DNA of 64,000 nt, from contig NZ_JAAIKO010000008.1 in assembly GCF_016107395.1 (NCBI RefSeq), positions 62,001 through 126,000 on the forward strand, read 5' to 3'. Origin of the DNA: Streptomyces fildesensis (lineage in GTDB: Bacteria > Actinomycetota > Actinomycetes > Streptomycetales > Streptomycetaceae). The position numbers were made by a program, and so were the translations under genes. Numbering within the stretch: position 1 is the first letter of the stretch; each line of letters opens with the position of its first letter. The notes under the pieces were generated by a model that worked only from the letters and a program-made list of their open reading frames with translations, made no database searches and was not told the DNA's origin. Below, in pieces: positions 31,762-39,931 of this stretch.

Positions 31762-33206
31762 AGCTTGCCCTCAGCCCGGTCCTGTCGCGGCGGATCCTGG
31801 AAGCTCACCCGGAACAGGGCGCCGCCGCCCGGTGCGGGTTCCGCCGTGATGGTGGCGCCATGGGCGTGGGCGATCTGCCGGGCCATGGCGAGGCCGAGGC
31901 CCGAACCGGGCAGTGCGCGGGCGGAGTCCGCGCGGTAGAAGCGGTCGAAGACGTAAGGGGCGTCCTGCGGGGCGATCCCCGGCCCGTGGTCGCGGACGGT
32001 CAGCTCCACCACCTCCCCCTCCCCGGGACGGGACCCGGAGCCGGTCCGGGTGAGGGCGACCTCGACCGGGGCTCCCGGCGGGCTGAACTTGGCCGCGTTG
32101 TCCACGAGGTTGGTCAGCAGCCGGCTGAGCCGGGCCGGGACGCCGGGGACGTGCGCCTGCGCGGCGGCCGGGTCCGTGGCGAGGGTGAAGGGGACGTCGG
32201 GCCAGTGGCCGCGGGCGGCCCGTACGGCATGGCCCGCCAGGTCGGCGAGGCCCACGTCCTCGACCAGCGGCAGCGGTTCCTCGTCCCGCGCCAGCTCGAT
32301 CAGGTCGTTGACGAGCTGGGTGACCTCGCGCAACTGCCGCTGCAGAGCGCCGGAGGCGCGGTCCCGCTGGGCGTCGGTGAGCCGGTCGGCGCGCGCCAGC
32401 AGGTCGGCGTTGGTGCGCAGCGCTGTGAGCGGTGTGCGCAGCTCGTGCGAGGCGTCGGCCACCAGCCGGCGCTGCGCCATGACGGACTGCTCCAGCTCGC
32501 CGAGCATGGTGTTGAAGGCGGTGGCGAGCCGGGTGACCTCGTCCTGGCGGTGTTCGGGACCGGCCGGGATCTCGATCCGGTGCCGGGCGTCCCGGGTGGC
32601 GGCGATCCGCTCCGCCGTGGCCGTCAGCCGGGCGACCGGCGCCAGTCCCGTCCGGGAGACCCAGTAGCCGAGGAGGGCGGCGAGCAGCACCCCCGTGCCG
32701 CCGACGCCCGCGAGCAGCCAGGCGGCCTGCCGGACGCCCTGCTCGACGGTGTCGGACCGCACCGCCACCTGCAGCGCCCGGCCGCCGCCGAAGCCGCTGG
32801 TGAACATCCGCGCCGGATGCCCGGACAGCGTGATGTTGCTGAAGTACGCCGGACGGTCGCCGGCCGCGACCTCCCGCACCGGCGCGGAGACCGGCAGCGG
32901 ATACGGCTCCCGCGGGTCGGCCGCCGGGTCCGCCGGGACGATCTGCGAGCAGGCGGGCGCCGACAGGAACACGCACTCCCCGGCCACCACCTGCGGGCTC
33001 TCGCCGCGGTGCTGCTGCTTGACCAGCGTCGCCGACTGGGTGAGATGCAGATCCAGTTGGTGGACGAGTTCGTAGCGGATGACGAAGAAGGCCGCCGCGC
33101 AGACCCCGACCGCGACCAGGGCGACGGCGGCGGACGCCGCGACCGCCAGCCGGGTGCGCAGTGGCCGGTGCCGGCGCCAGCGCGCCATCCCGCGGGTCCC
33201 CGTCAC
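31758..33206 (-). CDS. Sensor histidine kinase (OmpR-partner type)
   Basis: The 482-residue kinase has a first transmembrane helix (about 21-44), an extracytoplasmic sensor of about 120 residues with Cys in GECVF and PACSQ, a second helix (164-187), HAMP, HisKA with [10 protein letters not shown] (H254) and a HATPase domain ([31 protein letters not shown]). It begins with GTG 33206 overlapping the response regulator stop by four bases. The pair diverges from the murG2-dehydratase operon and likely controls it. The signal is unknown; a wall or surface cue is an inference from the neighbours. Confidence 0.93.
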   Translation of the reverse strand: MTGTRGMARWRRHRPLRTRLAVAASAAVALVAVGVCAAAFFVIRYELVHQLDLHLTQSATLVKQQHRGESPQVVAGECVFLSAPACSQIVPADPAADPREPYPLPVSAPVREVAAGDRPAYFSNITLSGHPARMFTSGFGGGRALQVAVRSDTVEQGVRQAAWLLAGVGGTGVLLAALLGYWVSRTGLAPVARLTATAERIAATRDARHRIEIPAGPEHRQDEVTRLATAFNTMLGELEQSVMAQRRLVADASHELRTPLTALRTNADLLARADRLTDAQRDRASGALQRQLREVTQLVNDLIELARDEEPLPLVEDVGLADLAGHAVRAARGHWPDVPFTLATDPAAAQAHVPGVPARLSRLLTNLVDNAAKFSPPGAPVEVALTRTGSGSRPGEGEVVELTVRDHGPGIAPQDAPYVFDRFYRADSARALPGSGLGLAMARQIAHAHGATITAEPAPGGGALFRVSFQDPPRQDRAEGKL

Positions 33207-33901
33207 CCGAGGTCCAGCCGGTAGCCGACGCCGTGCACGGTCTGCACCAGCCGCGGCTCGCCGCCCGCCTCCAGCTTCCGCCGCAGATAACCGATGTAGA
33301 CGGCCAGCGAGTTGGAGTCCGGGCCGAAGTCATGGCCCCAGACCCGCTCCAGGATCACCTCGCGCGGCAGCGCCTGGCCCGGATGCCGCATCAGCAGCTC
33401 CAGCAGCGCGAACTCGGTACGGCTGAACTCCAGCGGGCGGCCGCCTCTGCTGCCGGTGCGGGTGACCGGCTGGACGACCAGATCCGCGTACGAAAGTTCC
33501 GGTTCCTCGCCGCCCCCCGACGCGGCCCGGCGCAGCAACGCCCTTAGCCGGGCCAGCAGTTCGTCCAGTGCGAACGGCTTGACGAGATAGTCGTCGGCGC
33601 CCGCGTCCAGGCCGTCGACCCGCTCGCTCACCGAGTCGAGCGCCGTGAGGACGAGCACGGGCGTACGGTCGCCCAGCCCGCGCAGCCGCCGGCAGACCGC
33701 CAGCCCGTCGAGCACCGGCATCATCACGTCCAGCACGATCGCGTCCGGCTGCCAGGCCGCCACCTCCGACAGCGCGGCGAGCCCGTCGGCGGCCCCGCGC
33801 ACCGCGTAGCCCTCGACGGTGAGGCCGTCCTCGACGGCGGCGCGTACCTCGGGTTCGTCGTCCACGACGAGGATGCGGGCGGGCGGTGGTGCAGTGTCCA
33901 T
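33203..33901 (-). CDS. OmpR/PhoB-family response regulator
   Basis: The 232-residue regulator has a receiver domain with DDEP (14-17), phospho-acceptor D58 in IVLDVMMP, the conserved Thr in VLVLTALDS and Lys in DYLVKPF. A C-terminal OmpR winged helix follows ([55 protein letters not shown]). ATG 33901 fits family length; in-frame starts upstream to 34030 add implausible residues. An 11-base-phased direct repeat lies just upstream in the shared intergenic gap, as expected for its binding site. Confidence 0.94.
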   Translation of the reverse strand: MDTAPPPARILVVDDEPEVRAAVEDGLTVEGYAVRGAADGLAALSEVAAWQPDAIVLDVMMPVLDGLAVCRRLRGLGDRTPVLVLTALDSVSERVDGLDAGADDYLVKPFALDELLARLRALLRRAASGGGEEPELSYADLVVQPVTRTGSRGGRPLEFSRTEFALLELLMRHPGQALPREVILERVWGHDFGPDSNSLAVYIGYLRRKLEAGGEPRLVQTVHGVGYRLDLG

Positions 33902-33924
33902 GGGCCCAAGGGTCCCAAACCGGG

Positions 33925-33943
33925 CTCTTAGAACCCTCTTAGA
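33925..33943. promoter_or_regulatory. Direct-repeat operator for the OmpR-type regulator
   Basis: CTCTTAGA occurs twice, at 33925-33932 and 33936-33943, exactly 11 bases apart. OmpR-family dimers bind head-to-tail repeats with this one-turn phasing. The site lies in the 64-base gap between the response regulator (starts 33901, minus) and murG2 (starts 33966, plus), so both units could be controlled from it. Confidence 0.65.
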
Positions 33944-33965
33944 CCGTCCCGTCAGCGTTGCGGCC

Positions 33966-35096
33966 ATGCGGACCTCACAGGACATTCCACTGTCAGTGGT
34001 CATCGGGGCGGGCGGCACCGGTGGGCACATCTATCCAGGACTGGCACTCGCCGACGCGCTGCGCCGGGCCGATCCACGGGCGGTCGTCACCTTCGTCGGC
34101 ACCGAACGCGGGCTGGAGACCCGGCTGATACCGGAAGCCGGCTACCGGCTGCACACGGTCAACATGATCCCGTTCGACCGGTCGCTCGGCGCCCGCCGCT
34201 ATCTGCTGCCGGCCGCGCTGCTGAGCTCGGCGGTGCGCTGCCGGACGATCCTGCGCGAGCAGGGCGCGCAGATCGCGGTGGGGATGGGCGGCTATCCCAG
34301 CGCGCCGGTGATCCTCGGGGCGCGGCTGGCGGGGCTGCCGAGCCTGGTCCACGAGTCCAACGCGGTGCCGGGCCGCGCCAACCAGTTCGCGGCCCGGCTC
34401 ACCCCGAACATCGCGCTGGCCTTCGACCGCAGCCGCGCGCATCTGCCGTCCGGCAGCACGGCGGAGACCGTGGGCATGCCGCTGTCCGGGCCGCTGGCCA
34501 CCCTGGACCGGGCCGCCCTGCGCGGCCGGGCCCGCGCCGAGCTGGGCGTACCGGCCGGGGCCCGGCTGGTCCTCGTCAACGGCGGCAGCCTGGGCGCCAC
34601 CCGGCTGACCGACGCGGCGATCGGACTCGCCGCGCGCTGGCGGGACCGGAACGACGTACGGCTGCTCATCAAGACGGGCCCGGCCGCGCTCGCCGAGGCC
34701 AGGACCCGGCTGGCCGGGAACCCGGTCGCCGAGGCCGTCCCGTACCTGGACCGGATGGACCTCGCCTACGCGGCCGCCGACCTGGTGATCTGCCGGGCCG
34801 GGTCCGCGACCATCGCCGAACTGGCCACGACCGGGGTGCCCGCCGTGCTCGTCCCTTATCCACACGCGCCCGGCGACCACCAGACGCACAACGCCCGCGT
34901 CCTGTCCGACGCCGGGGCCGCCGTGCTGCTCCCCGACGCCGAAGCGACCGCCGACCGGCTGGCCGCGCTCGTCGAGCCGCTGCTGCGCGACCCGCGCCGG
35001 CTCGCCGCGATGAGCGGCGCCGCCGACCCCGGCACCCACGCCCGGGCGGCCGATCTGCTCGCCGCCAAGACTCTCGAACTGAGGAACGCCGCATGA
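33966..35096 (+). CDS. MurG-like GT28 glycosyltransferase (second MurG paralog)
   Basis: The 376-residue protein has a MurG-type GT-B fold: [19 protein letters not shown] (residues 12-30, the first nucleotide-sugar loop), [34 protein letters not shown], and the donor-binding [35 protein letters not shown]. MurG adds GlcNAc to lipid I. This copy is not in a division and wall cluster but coupled (ATGA) to an NAD-dependent sugar dehydratase, so it may transfer a modified sugar to a lipid carrier. ATG 33966 starts after the response regulator repeat site. Confidence 0.88.
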   Translation: MRTSQDIPLSVVIGAGGTGGHIYPGLALADALRRADPRAVVTFVGTERGLETRLIPEAGYRLHTVNMIPFDRSLGARRYLLPAALLSSAVRCRTILREQGAQIAVGMGGYPSAPVILGARLAGLPSLVHESNAVPGRANQFAARLTPNIALAFDRSRAHLPSGSTAETVGMPLSGPLATLDRAALRGRARAELGVPAGARLVLVNGGSLGATRLTDAAIGLAARWRDRNDVRLLIKTGPAALAEARTRLAGNPVAEAVPYLDRMDLAYAAADLVICRAGSATIAELATTGVPAVLVPYPHAPGDHQTHNARVLSDAGAAVLLPDAEATADRLAALVEPLLRDPRRLAAMSGAADPGTHARAADLLAAKTLELRNAA

Positions 35097-36109
35097 CAGC
35101 GACCACATCTTTGAACCCTGTCGACTGGACCGGCCGCACCGTCCTGGTGACCGGCGCCGAGGGCTTCATCGGCAGCACCCTGGTCGACCTGCTGGTCGAG
35201 CGCGGCGCGAACGTCCGCGCCCTGGTGCACTACAAGCCCTACGGCGAACGCGGCCACCTCGCCGGCTATCTGCGGCCGGACAGCCCCGTCGAGATGCTCG
35301 CGGGCGATGTCCGCGACGCGGGCCGCGTCATGGACGCCGTCGACGGCTGCGACACCGTCTTCCACCTCGCGGCACTGATCGGCATCCCGTACAGCTACCA
35401 GGCCCCCGAGGCCTATGTGCAGACGAACGTGGCCGGCACCCAGAACGTCGCCGGTGCCTGTCTGCGGCACGGAGTGCGCCGGCTCGTCCACACCTCCACC
35501 AGCGAGGTCTACGGCAGCGCGCTCACCGTGCCGATCAGCGAGAGCCACCCGCTGCAGCCGCAGTCCCCGTACTCCGCCTCGAAGATCGGCGCGGACATGA
35601 CGGCGCTGTCATACTTCCACTCCTTCGAGCTGCCCGTCACGGTCGTCCGGCCCTTCAACACCTACGGCCCCCGGCAGTCCGCGCGCGCCGTCATTCCGGC
35701 GATCCTCGCCCAGCTGCACTCCGGCGCCCGGCAGATCCGCCTCGGATCCCTCGCGCCGACCCGCGACTTCACCTACGCCACCGACACCGCCGCCGGCTTC
35801 CTGGCCCTGGCCGGCTGCGACCGGGCCCTCGGCGAGGTCGTCAACCTCGGCACCGGCCGCGAGGTCTCCATCGGCGACATCGCCCGCTCCCTGATCGCCG
35901 CCTCCGGCCGAGAAGCGGAGATCGTCGTCGACCCGGCCCGCCTGCGCCCCTCGGGCAGCGAGGTCCAGCGCCTGCTGTCGGACAACTCCCGGGCGCGCCA
36001 GTGGGCGGGATGGGAGCCACAGGTGTCCCTGGAGGAGGGACTGCGCCGCACCTCGGAGTGGGTCGCGGAGAACCTGAACCTCTTCGCGACGGACCGCTAC
36101 CAGGTGTAG
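35093..36109 (+). CDS. NAD-dependent nucleotide-sugar 4,6-dehydratase/epimerase (LegB-like SDR)
   Basis: The 338-residue extended SDR has the NAD loop TGAEGFIGS (residues 21-29), TSTSEVYG and the catalytic YSASK. The RALVHYKPYGERGHL segment resembles LegB-type UDP-HexNAc 4,6-dehydratases of legionaminic acid synthesis more than GalE, but substrate assignment is inference. Its ATG overlaps the murG2 stop by four bases, so the dehydratase probably makes or shapes the donor or product handled by the transferase. No aminotransferase or synthase of a full nonulosonate pathway is nearby. Confidence 0.85.
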   Translation: MTATTSLNPVDWTGRTVLVTGAEGFIGSTLVDLLVERGANVRALVHYKPYGERGHLAGYLRPDSPVEMLAGDVRDAGRVMDAVDGCDTVFHLAALIGIPYSYQAPEAYVQTNVAGTQNVAGACLRHGVRRLVHTSTSEVYGSALTVPISESHPLQPQSPYSASKIGADMTALSYFHSFELPVTVVRPFNTYGPRQSARAVIPAILAQLHSGARQIRLGSLAPTRDFTYATDTAAGFLALAGCDRALGEVVNLGTGREVSIGDIARSLIAASGREAEIVVDPARLRPSGSEVQRLLSDNSRARQWAGWEPQVSLEEGLRRTSEWVAENLNLFATDRYQV

Positions 36110-36122
36110 AGGCGGCCCCGGG

Positions 36123-36767
36123 TCAGCGGATGGCCGCCAGGCCGCCCAGCAGCAACGTCGTGAAGGTGCGGGCCCAGGCCGCGTCCACCGGTTCGCCGCT
36201 GACCAGGGTGCGGTGGACGACGGCGCCGGCGATGACGTCGAAGATGAGGTCGATCTGGGTGGCGGTGTCCGTGCCGTGGGGGCCCAGCGGCGGGCCGTCC
36301 GGCGGGAGTTCGCCGCGCTCCTGGGCGCGCCGGCGGCCGAGGACCACGAGGCACTTCTGCCGGTCCACGATGGCCTCGCGGATCCGCCGCCGCAATGCTT
36401 CGTCGTGGGTGGACTCGGCGACGACGGCCATCAGGGCGGTCCTGGCCTCGGGGAGCGCGAGCAGCGCCGCGAACTGCAGCACCACGTCCTCGATGTCGGC
36501 CTGGAGGCTTCCCCGGTCGGGCAGCTCCAGTTCGTCGAAGAGCACCGCGACCGCGTCGACGACCAGCTCGTTCTTGCCCGCCCAGCGGCGGTAGAGGGTG
36601 GTCTTGGCGACGCCGGCCCGGGTGGCGACATCGCCCATCGTCAGCCCGCCCCAGCCCAGTTCGACCAGGGCGGCCCTGGTGGCTTCCAGGATCGCGTGGT
36701 CGGCGTCGGCGCTGCGGGGGCGGCCCGTCTTCTTCGCTGAAGTGCCGTTGTGCATGGCTGGGACCAT
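36123..36767 (-). CDS. TetR family transcriptional regulator
   Basis: The 214-residue repressor has an N-terminal TetR HTH (AILEATRAALVELGWGGLTMGDVATRAGVAKTTLYRRWAGKNELVVDAV) and a helical ligand domain. ATG 36767 and ATG 36755 are both possible starts; neither has a strong ribosome site. It converges with the dehydratase gene and diverges from the thioredoxin-TPR gene. A 17-base palindrome in the intergenic region is its likely operator. The ligand and targets beyond that region are unknown. Confidence 0.88.
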   Translation of the reverse strand: MVPAMHNGTSAKKTGRPRSADADHAILEATRAALVELGWGGLTMGDVATRAGVAKTTLYRRWAGKNELVVDAVAVLFDELELPDRGSLQADIEDVVLQFAALLALPEARTALMAVVAESTHDEALRRRIREAIVDRQKCLVVLGRRRAQERGELPPDGPPLGPHGTDTATQIDLIFDVIAGAVVHRTLVSGEPVDAAWARTFTTLLLGGLAAIR

Positions 36768-36801
36768 ACCGGCCAGTACGCCGGGTGGCCCGCGACCGCT
36801 C

Positions 36802-36817
36802 CGTGACCGGGATCACG
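36802..36817. promoter_or_regulatory. CRP/FNR-type inverted repeat GTGA-N6-TCAC
   Basis: CGTGACCGGGATCACG has five-base arms and matches the GTGA-N6-TCAC core of CRP/FNR-family sites. It lies 35 bases upstream of the tetR start and outside the TetR palindrome. Confidence 0.35.
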
Positions 36818-36864
36818 CCGCCCCGCGGGGTTGAAGCTTGCGGGGACCGGACAGTTTGGAGTTA

Positions 36865-36881
36865 CGCTACGACTCGTAGCG
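36865..36881. promoter_or_regulatory. 17-bp palindrome, probable TetR operator
   Basis: CGCTACGA-C-TCGTAGCG is a perfect palindrome around one central base, 98 bases from the tetR start and 148 bases from the thioredoxin-TPR start. Length and symmetry fit a TetR dimer. Regulation of both genes is inferred from position. Confidence 0.6.
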
Positions 36882-37028
36882 AAAGAGCGATGACCACTGG
36901 CGCAGGTGGGGACCCACGCCGAGAAGGACACTCTGGAACAGCGGTGGAGGCTCCCGGCTGTCCGCGATCCGGCGGACGGTTCGGGGGCCGTTCACACTTT
37001 TTTACGACGAGGGGGGAGGATTGACCTC

Positions 37029-38003
37029 ATGCAGCCACGGAACATGTCCATGAGCGGCGTGGTCGACCTCGCCGCGCTGAAGGCGGCCGGTGAGGCCAAG
37101 GCGAAGGCCGAGCAGGCCAGGGCGCAACGGCAGGACGCCGGCGCCCCCGCCCCTTCCGCCGCCTCCCCGCTCGTCATCGATGTCACCGAGGAGACTTTCG
37201 AGAGCGAAGTACTGCAGCGCTCCTCCGAGGTCCCGGTCGTCATCAGCTTCTGGGCCGAACAGGCCGAGCAGAGCAAGCAGCTCAACGAGACGCTGGAACG
37301 GCTGGTCGGCGAGTACGCCGGCCGCTTCCTGCTGGCCCGCGCCGATGTGTACGCCAACCAGCTGCTGTTCCAGCAGTTCGGCGCCCAGGGCGTGCCGGCC
37401 GTCTTCGCGGTGCTCGCCGGTCAGGCGATGCCGCTCTTCCAGGGTGCGGCCGCCGACGACCAGATCCGCGAGGTGCTGGACCAGCTGATCGCCGTGGGCG
37501 AGCAGCGCTTCGGCATCGTCGGCGCTCCGGTCGAGGCGGGCGCGGCTCCGGCCGCCGCCGCCACCCCCGAGCCCCGGCCCGCCACTCCGCAGGAGCTGGC
37601 GCTGTCCGCCGCGCACGACGCGCTGGACGCGGGCGATCTGGGCGGCGCCGTCCAGGCGTACCGGAATGTGCTGGCGGACGAGCCGGCCAACGCCGAGGCC
37701 AAGCTCGGCCTGGCCCAGGCCGAACTGTTGCAGCGGGTGCAGGACGCCGACCCGCAGGCGGTCCGCAAGGCCGCCGCCGACAACCCCGCCGATGTGCCGG
37801 CCCAGCTGGCCGCGGCGGATCTCGACCTCGTCGGCGGGCATGTCGAGGACGCCTTCGGGCGACTGGTGGACACCGTGCGCCGTACGGCCGGTGACGACCG
37901 GGACGCGGCACGGCTGCGTCTGCTGGAACTCTTCGACGTCATCGGCACCGACGACCCCCGCGTGGTGACAGCGCGTGTCGCACTGGCTCGCGTCCTGTTC
38001 TGA
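37029..38003 (+). CDS. Thioredoxin-domain/TPR protein without redox cysteines (YbbN/CnoX-like)
   Basis: The 324-residue protein has an N-terminal helix, a thioredoxin fold (about 45-155) and a C-terminal TPR-like region (about 180-324). The usual WCGPC is replaced by FWAEQAEQSKQL, so it cannot form the active disulphide. This layout is that of YbbN/CnoX proteins, which hold unfolded clients for chaperones in other bacteria. ATG 37029 matches the family start (MQPRNMSMSGVVDLAALK), with GGGGGAGG upstream. It diverges from the tetR gene. Confidence 0.88.
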   Translation: MQPRNMSMSGVVDLAALKAAGEAKAKAEQARAQRQDAGAPAPSAASPLVIDVTEETFESEVLQRSSEVPVVISFWAEQAEQSKQLNETLERLVGEYAGRFLLARADVYANQLLFQQFGAQGVPAVFAVLAGQAMPLFQGAAADDQIREVLDQLIAVGEQRFGIVGAPVEAGAAPAAAATPEPRPATPQELALSAAHDALDAGDLGGAVQAYRNVLADEPANAEAKLGLAQAELLQRVQDADPQAVRKAAADNPADVPAQLAAADLDLVGGHVEDAFGRLVDTVRRTAGDDRDAARLRLLELFDVIGTDDPRVVTARVALARVLF

Positions 38004-38609
38004 CCGCAGCTGATTCATCGATACGGCGACCGCACTTTACGCAATCGTGATGAAGTGCGGTCGCTGTTACTTCCGGTAAGAGAGTGACCCCTTTTCTTCC
38101 GGAAATCTTTCTCTTTGTCGGACATTCACGCCCTCGCCGCAACTACGCTGCGTGATATCGCGACGTTTGATGATCGCGCTCTCGACATCCTTCCGTTACT
38201 CGCTGGTAACGAGACCTCTTGTGCAGCGGCTGGGAATGGACCACCATCGGCCAAGCTCGGTCCTGTTCCCCCGACCATCCGGCAGCCAGCTGGTGCGGCT
38301 GGGGGCGACCCCCAGCGGTAGCCGGGGGAGGGTCCCCACCGAGTGGAAGTGCACGGCGTAACTGCCGCCGCTTCCGGACAGGGGGGTCTCTGCCCACCCA
38401 GCAGGGCCTGTCCAGCAGGTTGCGCGAGAGCGTGGCCAGTGGTTGTCGCTCGGGGGTGATCGCTGATGATTCGGACTGCGCCGTCCGCATACCCGCGGAC
38501 CGGCCTTCGATGACGGCGCTCCCTTTCCCGAGGACGTAGCTCTTCTCCCCATCCCGGCCCCGGATCTCCATATCCGGCCGGATGTGTACGTCCGATCAGG
38601 AGGAAAGTC
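38004..38609. other. 606-base leader before the DUF6230 operon
   Basis: No convincing gene lies here. It holds two TTAC/GTAA inverted repeats: TTAC-TTCCG-GTAA at 38067-38079 and CGTTAC-TCGCTG-GTAACG at 38194-38211. It also holds an interspersed repeat (38301-38340) and, at the end, the AGGAGGA ribosome site (38598-38604) of the next gene. An open frame on the minus strand (38143-38571) has mixed composition and no family resemblance. The length suggests complex control of the downstream operon. Confidence 0.5.
38301..38340. repeat. Interspersed palindromic repeat, copy 1
   Basis: The core CCCCCAGCGGTAGCCGGGGG (38309-38328) is a near-palindrome with a GGTA tetraloop. A related core is found at 61923-61943. 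Similar short elements are frequent in streptomycete intergenic DNA as I remember them. The function is unknown. Confidence 0.5.
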
Positions 38610-39251
38610 ATGGAGTCGGTCGTTAGAGGCGGCACCAAGTGGAAGCGGTTCGCCGTTGTCATGGTGCCGGGTATTGCTGCCACGGCAGTGATCGGCATGG
38701 CGCTCGCACAGGGCGCGCTCGCCGCGTCGTTCGCAGTGTCCGGCCAGAACTTCAAGGTCAGCGCTGACGAGCTGCACGGCTTCGGGTTCGTCCAGTACGG
38801 CGCGATGGACGCCCAGGTCGGCGGCACCACTGTGCCGGTCGCGGTCTCGGGCTTCCACTCCGCCGACATCACCAAGATGTGCCAGTCCGTTATCACGCAT
38901 GTCCCGGTCTTCGGCGATGTGACGCTGCGGCTGGAGGCCGGTGGCAAGGGCACGCCGGTCCACGCCGAGAACCTGTACATCGACCTGGACCAGCTCAACG
39001 CGGACGCGTCGTTCACGAACATCAACATCGGTGTTCCGGCAGGCGCGGCGGGCAACAACAAGGACGCCACGGGCATCGACGGCCCGCACAAGGCCGGCCA
39101 GGGTCCGCAGAACCCGGGCGCCTTCGCCCAGGAGGCCCAGGAGGCCACGCTGACCAAGGTGCAGCAGACCGCTTGGGCGACCAGCGCGGGCACCTTCAAG
39201 CTCAGCGGATTGAGCCTGTCGGTCAAGAAGGGCAGTAACGAGTGCTACTAG
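38610..39251 (+). CDS. DUF6230 exported protein
   Basis: The 213-residue protein has one N-terminal hydrophobic segment (about 13-39, FAVVMVPGIAATAVIGMALAQGALA), an anchor or signal. A beta-rich extracytoplasmic domain without Cys pairs follows, except C90 and C212. It belongs to the uncharacterised DUF6230 family. The end TLTKVQQTAWATSAGTFKLS resembles the end of the third protein of this operon. AGGAGGA lies six bases before ATG 38610. The next two genes (DUF6114 membrane protein and Pro/Thr-rich protein) are probably co-expressed. The function is unknown. Confidence 0.85.
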   Translation: MESVVRGGTKWKRFAVVMVPGIAATAVIGMALAQGALAASFAVSGQNFKVSADELHGFGFVQYGAMDAQVGGTTVPVAVSGFHSADITKMCQSVITHVPVFGDVTLRLEAGGKGTPVHAENLYIDLDQLNADASFTNINIGVPAGAAGNNKDATGIDGPHKAGQGPQNPGAFAQEAQEATLTKVQQTAWATSAGTFKLSGLSLSVKKGSNECY

Positions 39252-39343
39252 GCACTTGACCGGTCGGGTGAGGGGTTTGCGCCCCTCACCCGGTCGCCCT
39301 CCAACTTTCTTGCGCAAAAAAGTCAGTCCCAGGGAGCTGTTCC

Positions 39344-39931
39344 ATGAGTGCCGAGTCGACAGGGCTGCAGGGTCACGAACCAAACGCCTTCCATACCGCC
39401 CACACGCGTTTCCGTAACTGGCGGTGGCAGCGGCCGTTCTGGGCGGGCCTGCTGACCCTCCTGGGGGGCATCCCCATCGCGTACCTTCCGTACGCGAACC
39501 TGACCCTCGGCCAGCTCACCGTGCGGATGTCCACCACGGCGGGCGCCGGGTCGCTGATCATCGGCATCCTGTTGATGGTGCTCGGGCTGACCATGTGGTT
39601 CCAGCCGGTCGTACGCATCTTCGCGGGTGTCGCCGCGATCCTGTTGGCACTGGTGTCGATCCCCGTGTCCAACTTCGGCGGATTCCTGATCGGCTTTCTG
39701 CTGGGCCTGGTGGGCGGTTCCCTCGGCATCGCCTGGGCGCCCGGAGTTCCGGCGGCCGACGCTCCCGGTCAGTCGGCCCAACTGCCGGACGGTGCGCCGA
39801 CCGGTGGCCACGACTCCGGCCCGGAGCCCGAGTACCACCCCGCACCACAGCTGGAGAAGCACTCGGTGTCGCCGGGTGCCGGAGTGGACGAAGTGACCAC
39901 AGACGACCATGGGAGGCGTAGTGCGGGGTGA
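39344..39931 (+). CDS. DUF6114 four-helix membrane protein
   Basis: The 195-residue protein has four hydrophobic helices (about 30-50, 58-78, 86-105 and 110-132) joined by short loops, then a polar Pro/Gly/His-rich cytoplasmic tail. It belongs to the DUF6114 family, regularly found beside DUF6230 genes in actinobacteria. ATG 39344 lies 92 bases beyond the DUF6230 stop. It may be the membrane core of a complex with its two exported neighbours. No channel or enzyme motif is visible. Confidence 0.85.
   Translation: MSAESTGLQGHEPNAFHTAHTRFRNWRWQRPFWAGLLTLLGGIPIAYLPYANLTLGQLTVRMSTTAGAGSLIIGILLMVLGLTMWFQPVVRIFAGVAAILLALVSIPVSNFGGFLIGFLLGLVGGSLGIAWAPGVPAADAPGQSAQLPDGAPTGGHDSGPEPEYHPAPQLEKHSVSPGAGVDEVTTDDHGRRSAG

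Noticed and set aside
38143..38571. Minus-strand open frame of 142 codons in the DUF6230 leader
   Set aside because: It has a basic, mixed composition, spans the interspersed repeat, has no clear start and resembles nothing known.
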